A stretch of DNA of 64,000 bases from Phocaeicola salanitronis DSM 18170 (GTDB taxonomy: Bacteria; Bacteroidota; Bacteroidia; Bacteroidales; Bacteroidaceae), in assembly GCF_000190575.1 (NCBI RefSeq), contig NC_015164.1, positions 868,001 through 932,000 of the forward strand, written 5' to 3'. Position numbers and translations under genes: made by a program. Positions 17,917 through 25,778 of the stretch are shown one piece after another; position 1 is the stretch's first letter, and each line of letters starts with the position of its first letter. Under the pieces are notes generated by a model, which did not search any database, had not been told where the DNA came from, and saw only the letters and a list, made by a program, of their open reading frames with translations.

Positions 17917-18786
17917 TTATCGGTTATTCAGTTTGGACAAGATACGGTTGTAAATACACTCGGCAATGTAGGGAGCCGCCTCCTCACGGCAAGGAGCGAA
18001 ACTCGGCCAGTCATTGAAATCAATAATGCGGATTTCTCCCGTAGAAGACACAACGCAATCGCCTCCGTAAATGGGAACCTTAAGCACTTCTGCCGCCTGA
18101 TTGGCATAATCCCTCAGCTTATTGCGGTCGAACGGAAAACCTCTTGCCTTCCCGTTAATCGCTTCCAGACCGTATTTGCTATGCGATTGCTCGGTAGGAT
18201 AAAAAGAATAAAAGAAATCTGTACCTTGCACGCCGTAGAACTTCACCAAGTCACCGACCAAATGCGCATTGATTACTGCCGTAGAGATGCCTCTCCTGCG
18301 GAAATCTGCCATCACCATGTCTGCTTCCCGCTTGCATTCTACGTACACCACATCCTCTTTTACCATCGCATGCGAATCGCCTCGTTTAATCCAATAAGGA
18401 AACACCTCTGGCAACGAACCGCCTTCCGTCGGAATGATGCAAGTATCCGGATGAGGGATACCGTTCGCTATTAAAAGTTCGGTCATCGGCTGACGTGCGC
18501 AATTATCAATGCCATAGCCTGAATTTATCACCAAGGCTCCCGCATCTTCCAGTTCTTTCAAGCGGGAAACCGTCGCACTGTCACGAGCCATATCAAAAAT
18601 AAAATCTGCCTGAATACACTCAGCTACAAACTCTTTTTCAGGGAAAACTGTCACTTCACATCCTCTCTTAGCCAATTCGTTTGCCGCACCGTTGAAAATG
18701 GCAGCATCGTTCCCTATATGATTCGGGGAAAACTCGTTTCCGCGGCTCACGCCTACTACCCGAATCTTTTCTCCATTTTGTTGCAT
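17917..18786 (-). CDS. ATP-grasp domain enzyme, unknown substrate
   Basis: A 289-residue protein with an ATP-grasp layout: an N-terminal Rossmann-like part (KIRVVGVSRGNEFSPNHIGND), a central segment YWIKRGDSHAMVKEDVVYVE (about residues 130-149) that looks like the lysine-bearing nucleotide grip, and a C-terminal metal/ATP site VSSTGEIRIIDFNDWPSF (about 254-271). ATP-grasp enzymes ligate acids to amines or phosphorylate; inositol polyphosphate 5/6-kinases belong to this fold. It is three bases upstream of the CDP-alcohol phosphotransferase gene, so a kinase or ligase acting on the inositol head group or its lipid is attractive, but no substrate can be named. A 160-base gap precedes it. Confidence 0.7.
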   Translation of the reverse strand: MQQNGEKIRVVGVSRGNEFSPNHIGNDAAIFNGAANELAKRGCEVTVFPEKEFVAECIQADFIFDMARDSATVSRLKELEDAGALVINSGYGIDNCARQPMTELLIANGIPHPDTCIIPTEGGSLPEVFPYWIKRGDSHAMVKEDVVYVECKREADMVMADFRRRGISTAVINAHLVGDLVKFYGVQGTDFFYSFYPTEQSHSKYGLEAINGKARGFPFDRNKLRDYANQAAEVLKVPIYGGDCVVSSTGEIRIIDFNDWPSFAPCREEAAPYIAECIYNRILSKLNNR

Positions 18787-18946
18787 GGTCTTTTCTTAAC
18801 TTCTTGTTTATTTGCTTATGTTTAATGAATATCCGACATTTTGCCAGATTGCCCGCAGAGGCAGGGTTTGCCAGCCTTTTGTATCACACAAATGCATCCG
18901 GACAAAGTGAACTCACCCCCTACATGGCTGTTTGCAGACATTCATA

Positions 18947-19654
18947 TTATTTTTTATCATTCAAAAAATCCTCCGCCTTCCGGATATCATCCGCATGGTC
19001 TACGTCCAGAATCTTCGAAAACGGATAAGCTTTCAGCTGCAAGCCGTCACTTACCAGCTGGCGCTGAAAATTGCGCATACGCGATATACCCTGACGGATG
19101 CAAGATTCCAACGTATCAATCGCCCGGGGAGCCAGGCAATAAATGCCCCCTGATATGTATTTCGTATCAGTTCTTGCCGCATCATAAAAGCCCGTTATGT
19201 TCAGGTTGTCATCCGTCCCAATGTACAAAGGCTTCTCATCGTCTATATAGTCAGTCACCGCCATCATACCGTCTGTATCCGACACCTTGAACGCCTCGAT
19301 AAAACGGGCAAACTCATCTTCATGAAAAACCGTATCTACCGTAGTAAGGCAAAAACGCTCTCCTTTCAGATAAGGGCTAAGCTCATAAAAACTATGCATC
19401 GAACTGGGCGTAGTCTTCACTATCACCCGCAAAGGCACTTCGGATGCCTGCGCCAACTCTTCCAAATGCGCCTTTGTGAGCGGCACTTCATTATTGATTA
19501 TCACCACAATCTCTTCTGCCCCGTTTGCCGTAAAAATACGGATTAAACGGTCAATCATTGCTGTACCATTCAATTGCACCAACGGTTTAGGCAAACAGAC
19601 GCCCTCTTGCGAAAGGCGGGAGCCTTCTCCCGCTGATATTATCGCGAACTTCAT
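18947..19654 (-). CDS. NTP_transferase / MobA-like nucleotidyltransferase
   Basis: A 235-residue sugar- or polyol-phosphate nucleotidyltransferase. The nucleotide-binding start is FAIISAGEGSRLSQEG, then LPKPLVQLNG (lysine of the PKP motif), and a metal-site segment LTTVDTVFHEDE near residues 103-114. In archaea and Thermotoga an inositol-1-phosphate cytidylyltransferase of this superfamily makes CDP-inositol for a CDP-alcohol phosphotransferase, and both enzyme types occur in this cluster. The activated compound could equally be a sugar phosphate or an amino alcohol. It starts one base after pdxA stops and probably belongs to the rlmN-DUF4837-pdxA operon. Confidence 0.75.
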   Translation of the reverse strand: MKFAIISAGEGSRLSQEGVCLPKPLVQLNGTAMIDRLIRIFTANGAEEIVVIINNEVPLTKAHLEELAQASEVPLRVIVKTTPSSMHSFYELSPYLKGERFCLTTVDTVFHEDEFARFIEAFKVSDTDGMMAVTDYIDDEKPLYIGTDDNLNITGFYDAARTDTKYISGGIYCLAPRAIDTLESCIRQGISRMRNFQRQLVSDGLQLKAYPFSKILDVDHADDIRKAEDFLNDKK

Positions 19655-19655
19655 A

Positions 19656-20750
19656 TCAATCTTCTTCTACCGTATCCAATTTCAATTTATCACTATCATC
19701 CCGCTTCTCATAATATTGCTTACGCAAGGGACGCGCGCTAATTTCTTCTTCCAAGCGGCGGCGGCGAAATACATCTATCGCCATATACACAGCCTGACGG
19801 AACGATTCTTCCGAAGCAATTCCCTTTCCGGCAATATCATAAGCCGTACCATGCGCCGGAGATGTATGCACGATAGGCAATCCTGCAGTAAAATTAACAC
19901 CTTCATCCATTGCCAAAGTACTGAAAGGCAGCACGCCTTGGTCGTGATACATAGCCAATATACCGTCAAAATGCCGATAATTGCCCGACCCCATCAGTTC
20001 GTCAGCCGGATAAGGGCCGTAACAGAATACTCCCCGCTGCCCCATCGCTTCCATAGCAGGAATGATGATTTCCTTTTCTTCATCCCCGGTCAAGCCGTTG
20101 TCGCCAGCATGCGGATTAAGCGCAAAAACCGCAATACGCGGACTGTCTATACCAAAATCCTGCTTTAATGAACGGTTAAAGATTTCAAGTTTCTCTATAA
20201 TCAGTTCTTTGCTCAAACTGCCGGATACATCTTTTACCGGAATGTTTCCGGTAAGCAAAGCAACCCTAAAATCTCCTTTCACAAACATCGTCAACGCTTT
20301 CCGGTTTCTTCCGACCTGCTTTTCAATGTATTCGGCATGACCAGGGAAAGACTTAACCTCCGATTGGATAACATTCCTATTGAGCGGTGCCGTCACCAAC
20401 ACATCGAAAAGGTCTTCACGATATTCTCCCAATGCTTTTTCCAACGCATCCAAAGCAGCCCGGCCGCCTTCAGCAGTTGGCTTGGACAATTCCACCTTCA
20501 GTTCATCCTCAGTACAATTAACGATGCTCAACCGTCCTTCTTGCGCTTCGGAAGCTGAATTGACAATGCTGAAATTGGTTGATATATCCATAGCCTTGCG
20601 ATGATAAGCCGCTACTTTCGGCGAACCATACACGATCGGAGTGCACAATTCCAACATCAACGGGTCAGAAAAAGTCTTTAAAATCACCTCATAACCCACT
20701 CCGTTAATGTCTCCATGGGTAATCCCCACTTTTATTTTACGTTCTTCCAT
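19656..20750 (-). CDS. pdxA: 4-hydroxythreonine-4-phosphate dehydrogenase
   Basis: NAD-dependent oxidation and decarboxylation of 4-phosphohydroxy-L-threonine in pyridoxal 5'-phosphate synthesis. The family start KVGITHGDINGVGYEVI, the VTAPLNRNVIQ block, PGHAEYIEKQ, the metal-binding ALNPHAGDNGL and MYHDQGVLPFSTLA are present, as is the end-site HTSPAHGTAYDIAGKG. The start was set at the ATG at 20750 (MEERKIKVGI). An upstream in-frame start at 20801 would overlap the preceding DUF4837 gene by 35 bases. The protein is about 364 residues, slightly above the typical 330, owing to an extended RKQYYEKRDDSDKL tail. Confidence 0.93.
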   Translation of the reverse strand: MEERKIKVGITHGDINGVGYEVILKTFSDPLMLELCTPIVYGSPKVAAYHRKAMDISTNFSIVNSASEAQEGRLSIVNCTEDELKVELSKPTAEGGRAALDALEKALGEYREDLFDVLVTAPLNRNVIQSEVKSFPGHAEYIEKQVGRNRKALTMFVKGDFRVALLTGNIPVKDVSGSLSKELIIEKLEIFNRSLKQDFGIDSPRIAVFALNPHAGDNGLTGDEEKEIIIPAMEAMGQRGVFCYGPYPADELMGSGNYRHFDGILAMYHDQGVLPFSTLAMDEGVNFTAGLPIVHTSPAHGTAYDIAGKGIASEESFRQAVYMAIDVFRRRRLEEEISARPLRKQYYEKRDDSDKLKLDTVEED

Positions 20751-20766
20751 TTTATATCTTATTTCG

Positions 20767-21825
20767 TTATTCTGCTTTACGCTCCATCTTTTCTTCCGCA
20801 ACAGTTGAATCCACAGGGATTTCAGAAACGTCCTTTACCGAGGGAAGCTGCAAAGTATACAAAGCGGCATTTAATTTACGCATTTTATCCCGCTTCAGCC
20901 CGCCGGGATTGTACACAAATCCCTCTACCACCACTACACGGGCATGAGCACGGTCAACACGCACATGAGAGACAAAAGGCCCTCCCATGGCATCGTTCTT
21001 CATTTCCCATAATCCACGTGCTTCGAATGCATAATCGCCGCCGACTGATATACTGCGCGTCTCTACAAACATCGAATCCGCAGTTTCCATATACATCCCT
21101 TCACGTGCGCCCGGCAAATTTATTTTCATGACCGAATCACGCTTATGAATAAAATAAGCTTTCGTAAATGTATCATGGTCGCGGAACGGATACGAATACA
21201 TGACAAAATTCAAGTCGTTCAAATTAGAAGAAGCCCATAAGAAGTCTTTTCCTTCTTTATACGATTCCAATTCCAACGGCATCCAGATGTCACAGTCAAA
21301 TATACTGCCTGCTTTCGCCGAGATTACACGATTATGCTTCTGCTTCAATTCCTTGATTTCGCGATTCATCTCCGCACGCGTAAAGAAGTCAACGATTACA
21401 TTGCCGTGCCGGCTCACGTAATCAGCGAATTCACGCTGGGAAGGAGCCTGAATAATCAGAATCATCTGGGGAGACGAATAAACGTCACGGGCATATTTAA
21501 ACTTTGTCTGCGTATAAAGTTCGGGATTTATGTCTGTCAGAATAATGTTACGGAACAAACGCATCGAGCGGTCATAATAAGCATGAGGCACACGGGAAAT
21601 CCGGAAAGAACGTTCCGACTGGGGAAGTCCCGGCACATCAGAATCCAGCACATGATACAAAGCACTGTCCGGAGCCTTCCAGCAATTATCGTCAGCGACC
21701 ACCAATATCTCATAAGGCCGTCCGCTCGAAGCAGGAGTAATCAAACTCTTCCCGTCACCTTTACATGACGCCATGCTTACCGCAAGCGTCACCATACCTA
21801 TCAAATAAAGAGCCAAACGCTTCAT
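20767..21825 (-). CDS. DUF4837 lipoprotein
   Basis: A 352-residue predicted lipoprotein with a signal peptide ending in a lipobox (VSMASC, cysteine at 21). I recognise the body as the DUF4837 family, common in Bacteroidales and of unknown role. Visible features are the mixed alpha/beta N-terminus GRPYEILVVADDNCW, a repeated RxxSP/FADYVSRHGN region and a charged tail. It lies 5 bases downstream of rlmN on the same strand and 16 bases before pdxA, so these genes form one transcript. Its envelope location has no evident link to the cytosolic neighbours. Confidence 0.8.
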   Translation of the reverse strand: MKRLALYLIGMVTLAVSMASCKGDGKSLITPASSGRPYEILVVADDNCWKAPDSALYHVLDSDVPGLPQSERSFRISRVPHAYYDRSMRLFRNIILTDINPELYTQTKFKYARDVYSSPQMILIIQAPSQREFADYVSRHGNVIVDFFTRAEMNREIKELKQKHNRVISAKAGSIFDCDIWMPLELESYKEGKDFLWASSNLNDLNFVMYSYPFRDHDTFTKAYFIHKRDSVMKINLPGAREGMYMETADSMFVETRSISVGGDYAFEARGLWEMKNDAMGGPFVSHVRVDRAHARVVVVEGFVYNPGGLKRDKMRKLNAALYTLQLPSVKDVSEIPVDSTVAEEKMERKAE

Positions 21826-21829
21826 ATCT

Positions 21830-22876
21830 TTATTGTTTTACTAAGTTCCTTTCTTTTTCCGCCTGCTGTTCAGCCGTCGAAAGCATGCCGCAAGCCGCAA
21901 ATATATCTTCTCCACGTGAAGCACGGATGGTAGCGAATATGCCATGCTTCGTCAGATAGTCACGGAAAGCCGTCATGGTTTCCATATCCGCACCCTGCAA
22001 GTCCACACCCGGAATGGCATGAAAACGAATCAGATTGATACGGCAATCCAAGCCACGCAACAACTTCACCAATTCTTTGGCATAAACCAAACTGTCGTTC
22101 ACTCCCCCAAACAGGATATACTCAAACGACAAGCGGCGCTGCTTGCTAAAATCATAGTTACGCAGCACATTTACGATTTCTGTTATCGGGAAAGCCCGTT
22201 CTGCAGGCATCAATTCAGCCCGTTGGGAAGGGAACGGCGAATGCAGGCTAACCGCCAAATGACAATCGCTTTCCGCTAAAAAGCGCTCCAATCCACGGCG
22301 TAAGCCTACGGTAGACACCGTTATCCGCTTAGGGCTCCAGGCATATCCGTAATCAGAAGTCAATATTTCCAAGGCACGCAATACAGCATCCAAATTATCA
22401 AACGGTTCACCCATGCCCATGAATACGACATTGGTCAGGGAGTCGCGTTCGGGGATTGAATAAATCTGATTCAGTATCTGCGTGACGGTCAAGCTACCTG
22501 CATATCCTTGCTTCCCCGTCATACAGAACTTACAATTCATTTTACACCCGACCTGTGAAGAAACGCACAGTGTCGCACGCTCTCCGTCAGGGATATAAAC
22601 AGACTCCACAAAGTTGCCTTCCGGAGTACGGAAAAGATACTTTACGGTCCCGTCTGCCGAGCGCATCGCATGTACCGGAAGAGCAGCCCCGACTTCATAA
22701 TGTTCTTTCAGCAGCTCCCGGTTCCGAAGAGACAGATTGGTCATTTCGTCTATCGAACTGACCTTCTTTCCATAGAGCCATTGAGCAATCTGCCTGGCAG
22801 AAAACGCAGGCATGCCTAATTCTTTAACGGCATCATTCAACTCGTCCAATGTCTTACCCAATAAAGCTGTCTTCAT
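21830..22876 (-). CDS. rlmN: 23S rRNA (adenine-2503-C2)-methyltransferase, radical SAM
   Basis: Methylates C2 of A2503 in 23S rRNA, and tRNA position 37 in many bacteria, through radical SAM chemistry. The iron-sulphur cluster cysteines are C111, C115 and C118 in GCKMNCKFCMTGKQGY, followed by GMGEPFDNLD and the tail cysteine in DIFAACGML. The start was placed at the ATG at 22876. A GTG at 22888 would add four residues, but GGAGAGTGGG just before the ATG resembles a ribosome binding site. It is the first gene of the operon with DUF4837 and pdxA, behind a good -7 box. Confidence 0.95.
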   Translation of the reverse strand: MKTALLGKTLDELNDAVKELGMPAFSARQIAQWLYGKKVSSIDEMTNLSLRNRELLKEHYEVGAALPVHAMRSADGTVKYLFRTPEGNFVESVYIPDGERATLCVSSQVGCKMNCKFCMTGKQGYAGSLTVTQILNQIYSIPERDSLTNVVFMGMGEPFDNLDAVLRALEILTSDYGYAWSPKRITVSTVGLRRGLERFLAESDCHLAVSLHSPFPSQRAELMPAERAFPITEIVNVLRNYDFSKQRRLSFEYILFGGVNDSLVYAKELVKLLRGLDCRINLIRFHAIPGVDLQGADMETMTAFRDYLTKHGIFATIRASRGEDIFAACGMLSTAEQQAEKERNLVKQ

Positions 22877-22906
22877 CCCACTCTCCACGATTTAGTTATT
22901 TGGCGA

Positions 22907-22936
22907 CAAAATTACAGAAAATCTCTCGAATAACAA
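22907..22936 (-). promoter_or_regulatory. rlmN operon promoter
   Basis: Minus-strand TAATTTTG (22907-22914) matches TAnnTTTG. A TTG at 22934-22936, 19 bases away, is a partial -33 element. It lies 30 bases upstream of the chosen start. Confidence 0.5.
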
Positions 22937-22954
22937 CGAATGCCCGCTTGTTAT

Positions 22955-24325
22955 TTATTCTTCATCCGCAAACATCGGATCCCATGCCGGAAGCCGGACA
23001 GGCTTCTGTTTCAAGATATCCAAGACTGCTGCCGGTACATATTTCTTTTCGACAACCAGACGGAACATGTATTCGTCAAACCATTCATCGGTCATGATAA
23101 GATGTCCCTGATAGCCGGCTTCAGCACCCCAACTGTTTTCCACCATCCATTTCTTCGGCTTGCCATTGGCATCCAAATCTACAGCCATCAAGGTCATGGC
23201 ATGGCTCGACCCACTGGCAAAAGTCTGGATACGCTGCTTTTTATCCATATTGAATGTAGTACCCAGCAAAGAAGCGTAATCGTAATTATTCAAATCGAGC
23301 GTCCCCTGTTTGCTATCGAGAAACTTGCCCACATCACAAGAGAAATACATCATCGTGCTGTCCTTGATAGACTTGATTGCCATTTCCTTGATATCTTCTA
23401 TCGGCAAATTCACATACGTCCAGTTCCGTCCGTCGTACGTATGCCGGTCATAATCGATTTCATAACATTGGTAGAATTCACGGCTGGGGTCATTCATCAG
23501 CATCACATAATTGCCCGTCAAATCATTACCTAAAAAAGTCTGATAAAATGATTGAGGAGTATATTCTTTGGTCTCTCCTTTCATGGTCCATTCAAAATGC
23601 TCCACCGGCTCGCCAAAAGCCAGTGCCAACATGCGGTAAATTGTGCCCAGCATCTCCGTCTTCTGCTTTGCCAATGCAGCCTCGCCCGCACCTTCCGATG
23701 CGGCCTGACGCAACTGCAAGCCAAACTCTTTCAGCTTCAGCCCTACCAAGTTGGCAATCTGCCCCGTATTTTCGCTGCTGTATGTTTCGGGCATTACAGA
23801 AGCAGGCACAACCCCATACTTCCCGATAATGTCGGAAATGCCCGTAAACTGGCCGCCGTCACTGATAGGATGCTTAAAGAGCCACTCTACCATCTTATCT
23901 TCCATCGGCTTCTCGCGTGTATCAATGATGCCCTGCAGGAACAGGTTCGCTTTCTCCAACTGGTCATAAAAGAAACAATAATTCTCGGAAAACTCCATTT
24001 CATCCAAGCCGTACTTCGCCATCATCTGCGCACGAAGCACATTCAGGCCTGTAAACAGCCAGCAGCGCCCGGACTGTTGTTGGTCGGTAATGCCATGGGA
24101 AACGACACGGTCAGAGAAATGCGTGTCAAAGTTAGCCAAACGTTCATGATTCTTTGCCAGAACCGCAATACTCGTTCCTGCCATCGCATTATAGATTGCC
24201 TTATCCGAAGCCGTATGTTTATAACTGCTTTTTATTTCTTTCAATACATCCGGAGTAATCCCTCCTTGTTGTGCCTGCACTGTAAGAGCCATAGTCATCA
24301 GGCACAATGCCATACTTTTCCTCAT
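22955..24325 (-). CDS. Secreted C1-family cysteine aminopeptidase (bleomycin hydrolase/PepC type)
   Basis: A papain-fold peptidase related to bleomycin hydrolase and PepC. Starting at the ATG at 24325, it has a signal peptide (MRKSMALCLMTMALTVQAQ), which cytosolic PepC lacks, so it probably acts in the periplasm or outside. Catalytic residues are C88 in QQSGRCWLF, the histidine in SGSSHAMTLMAVD, and the asparagine in MVENSWGAEAG. An upstream ATG at 24373 would overlap the amidase gene and bury the signal peptide. It lies 5 bases after the amidase gene in a TlpA-amidase-peptidase operon. Confidence 0.9.
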   Translation of the reverse strand: MRKSMALCLMTMALTVQAQQGGITPDVLKEIKSSYKHTASDKAIYNAMAGTSIAVLAKNHERLANFDTHFSDRVVSHGITDQQQSGRCWLFTGLNVLRAQMMAKYGLDEMEFSENYCFFYDQLEKANLFLQGIIDTREKPMEDKMVEWLFKHPISDGGQFTGISDIIGKYGVVPASVMPETYSSENTGQIANLVGLKLKEFGLQLRQAASEGAGEAALAKQKTEMLGTIYRMLALAFGEPVEHFEWTMKGETKEYTPQSFYQTFLGNDLTGNYVMLMNDPSREFYQCYEIDYDRHTYDGRNWTYVNLPIEDIKEMAIKSIKDSTMMYFSCDVGKFLDSKQGTLDLNNYDYASLLGTTFNMDKKQRIQTFASGSSHAMTLMAVDLDANGKPKKWMVENSWGAEAGYQGHLIMTDEWFDEYMFRLVVEKKYVPAAVLDILKQKPVRLPAWDPMFADEE

Positions 24326-24330
24326 ATTCG

Positions 24331-25137
24331 TTATTTCTTTTTGTAATCTTTCACAATAGCCTCTGTTATCCAATTTGCCAACGCCTGCCGGTTATCCGGA
24401 ATAACCAGACGCTGCTGGTCGCGCGCATTCTGGATATTTCCCAATTCCAAAAACACGGCATAAGGGGTAGAATTACGCAAGACATACAGATTACGTTCGC
24501 TCACCGTTCCCCTAAATCCCCGGTTAGGCTGATGGCGGTCATACTTGGCACGGAATGTCTTTTGCAGTTGTGACGCCAGACGTTCACCATACTTGCTTCC
24601 GGGAGCATGATAGAAATAGACATCGGTCTGCTTCCCTTTGCTCCGGCTGTCTATATGGATAAAGACAGCCCGCTTGTAACTTCCCTTTTCTTTCCGGTAA
24701 AGCTTGTTAATCGCGTCGCAGCGCTGTTGCAGGCGCTCTATCTGTCCCAAGGGAATCGCCTTGCCCATACATGTTTCCCGTTTGCTGTTCTTCAGAATAG
24801 CCGTATTCCGGATGCCGTCTTTTGCATCCTGAATGATAAAATGCACTTTTGCGCCCCGTTTCAGCAATTCCCTGCCTAAACGCAAGACAATGTCGTAAGC
24901 GTATTCATCCTCGTGCAGCTCTTTTCCCCGATACTTCCCGATACATCCGGGGTCAGGACCTCCATGCCCGCTAACCAAATAGAATGTGGCTCCTTTCAAT
25001 GCATCCGAAGTTACCTGATAAGAAGCCTCCGCTTTCCCGAACAAAGGTTCTTTACGCGTCTTTTTATCTTTTGCCGCAAATACCGGAACTACCAAAAGAC
25101 AACACAACACCATTCCGATTAATCGCATCCGGCTCAT
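24331..25137 (-). CDS. Secreted N-acetylmuramoyl-L-alanine amidase (Amidase_3)
   Basis: A 268-residue zinc amidase that cleaves the bond between N-acetylmuramic acid and the stem peptide in the periplasm. After a signal peptide (about residues 1-22) the Amidase_3 core begins at FYLVSGHGGPDPG with zinc ligand H58, a second ligand glutamate in ELHEDEYAYDI (about 73-78), the third histidine in VFIHIDSRSKG, and the catalytic glutamate in FLELGNIQN. No SPOR or LysM domain is present. Its ATG overlaps the TlpA stop (ATGA), so the two are translationally coupled. Confidence 0.9.
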   Translation of the reverse strand: MSRMRLIGMVLCCLLVVPVFAAKDKKTRKEPLFGKAEASYQVTSDALKGATFYLVSGHGGPDPGCIGKYRGKELHEDEYAYDIVLRLGRELLKRGAKVHFIIQDAKDGIRNTAILKNSKRETCMGKAIPLGQIERLQQRCDAINKLYRKEKGSYKRAVFIHIDSRSKGKQTDVYFYHAPGSKYGERLASQLQKTFRAKYDRHQPNRGFRGTVSERNLYVLRNSTPYAVFLELGNIQNARDQQRLVIPDNRQALANWITEAIVKDYKKK

Positions 25138-25670
25138 TTCAGCAATTCGTCTATTTTCTTACACAATGAAGCGAACTCGTCCTCGTTATACAACCGTGTC
25201 ATCAGCACAATCTTGCCATCTTTATCAATCAGTACATTACGGGTAATTCCCGCCTGGCGCTCGGCATATTTAGCAAAAATATCCGCACCCGGATCAAGCC
25301 CCATGGGATAGGTAACCTTTGTCTGCTTGATAAACGCATTGACTTTTTCCAACGGTTCATCCCGGTCAATGCCCAATAAGGCAAACGAAGCATTGTCCTT
25401 ATGCTTCTGCCAGATATCCCGCTCGATGAAAGGCATTTCCTTACGGCATACCCCACACCAGCTTGCGGTAAACTGAAGCATAACCACTTTGCCGCGCAAG
25501 GAAGACAACCGGATTTTCTCTCCGGTGGTCAACGTCATTTCAAAATCGGGAGCCGTCTCTCCTACTTTCACTATATATCCCGCCGCATCAGGCTCTTGAG
25601 CCTGCATGGAAGAGGCATTCCCAAACAACAGGCACCCGCCTAAAATTAAAGCACTCAAAAATCTTCTCAT
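25134..25670 (-). CDS. TlpA/ResA-like periplasmic thioredoxin
   Basis: A redoxin with a signal peptide (MRRFLSALILGG to the AQ near residue 25) and a thioredoxin fold: VGETAPDFEMTLTTGEKIRL, then the redox centre ASWCGVC (CxxC) and the cis-proline-side segment AGITRNVLIDKDGKIV. It probably reduces or exchanges disulphides of envelope proteins. The start at 25670 was chosen because a TATATTTG box at 25695-25702 would put the transcription start near 25688, leaving too little leader for 25718 or 25682. It opens the operon with the amidase and the cysteine peptidase. Confidence 0.9.
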   Translation of the reverse strand: MRRFLSALILGGCLLFGNASSMQAQEPDAAGYIVKVGETAPDFEMTLTTGEKIRLSSLRGKVVMLQFTASWCGVCRKEMPFIERDIWQKHKDNASFALLGIDRDEPLEKVNAFIKQTKVTYPMGLDPGADIFAKYAERQAGITRNVLIDKDGKIVLMTRLYNEDEFASLCKKIDELLK

Positions 25671-25694
25671 ACATTCATTCATTAAAAAACGGGT

Positions 25695-25702
25695 CAAATA
25701 TA
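25695..25702 (-). promoter_or_regulatory. -7 box of the TlpA-amidase-peptidase operon
   Basis: Minus-strand TATATTTG matches TAnnTTTG and directly follows the T-run of the upstream terminator. Confidence 0.55.
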
Positions 25703-25703
25703 C

Positions 25704-25749
25704 AAAAAAAAGTGTCATCTTGAATGTTTTTTATCCAGAATGACACTTT
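25704..25749 (-). terminator. Terminator of the acyl-CoA carboxylase operon
   Basis: A 10-bp stem (AAAGTGTCAT at 25709-25718 with ATGACACTTT at 25740-25749) is followed on the minus strand by a run of seven T. The T-run merges into the promoter box of the next gene. Confidence 0.75.
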
Positions 25750-25778
25750 CTCACCGATTCTAACCAATCTTTCTATTT

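Noticed and set aside
18787..18946. Possible promoter or riboswitch in the gap before the ATP-grasp gene
   Set aside because: No TAnnTTTG box with good spacing and no known riboswitch motif could be identified by eye; a repeat of CTGGCAAA around a GC-rich stretch is present but too weak to call.
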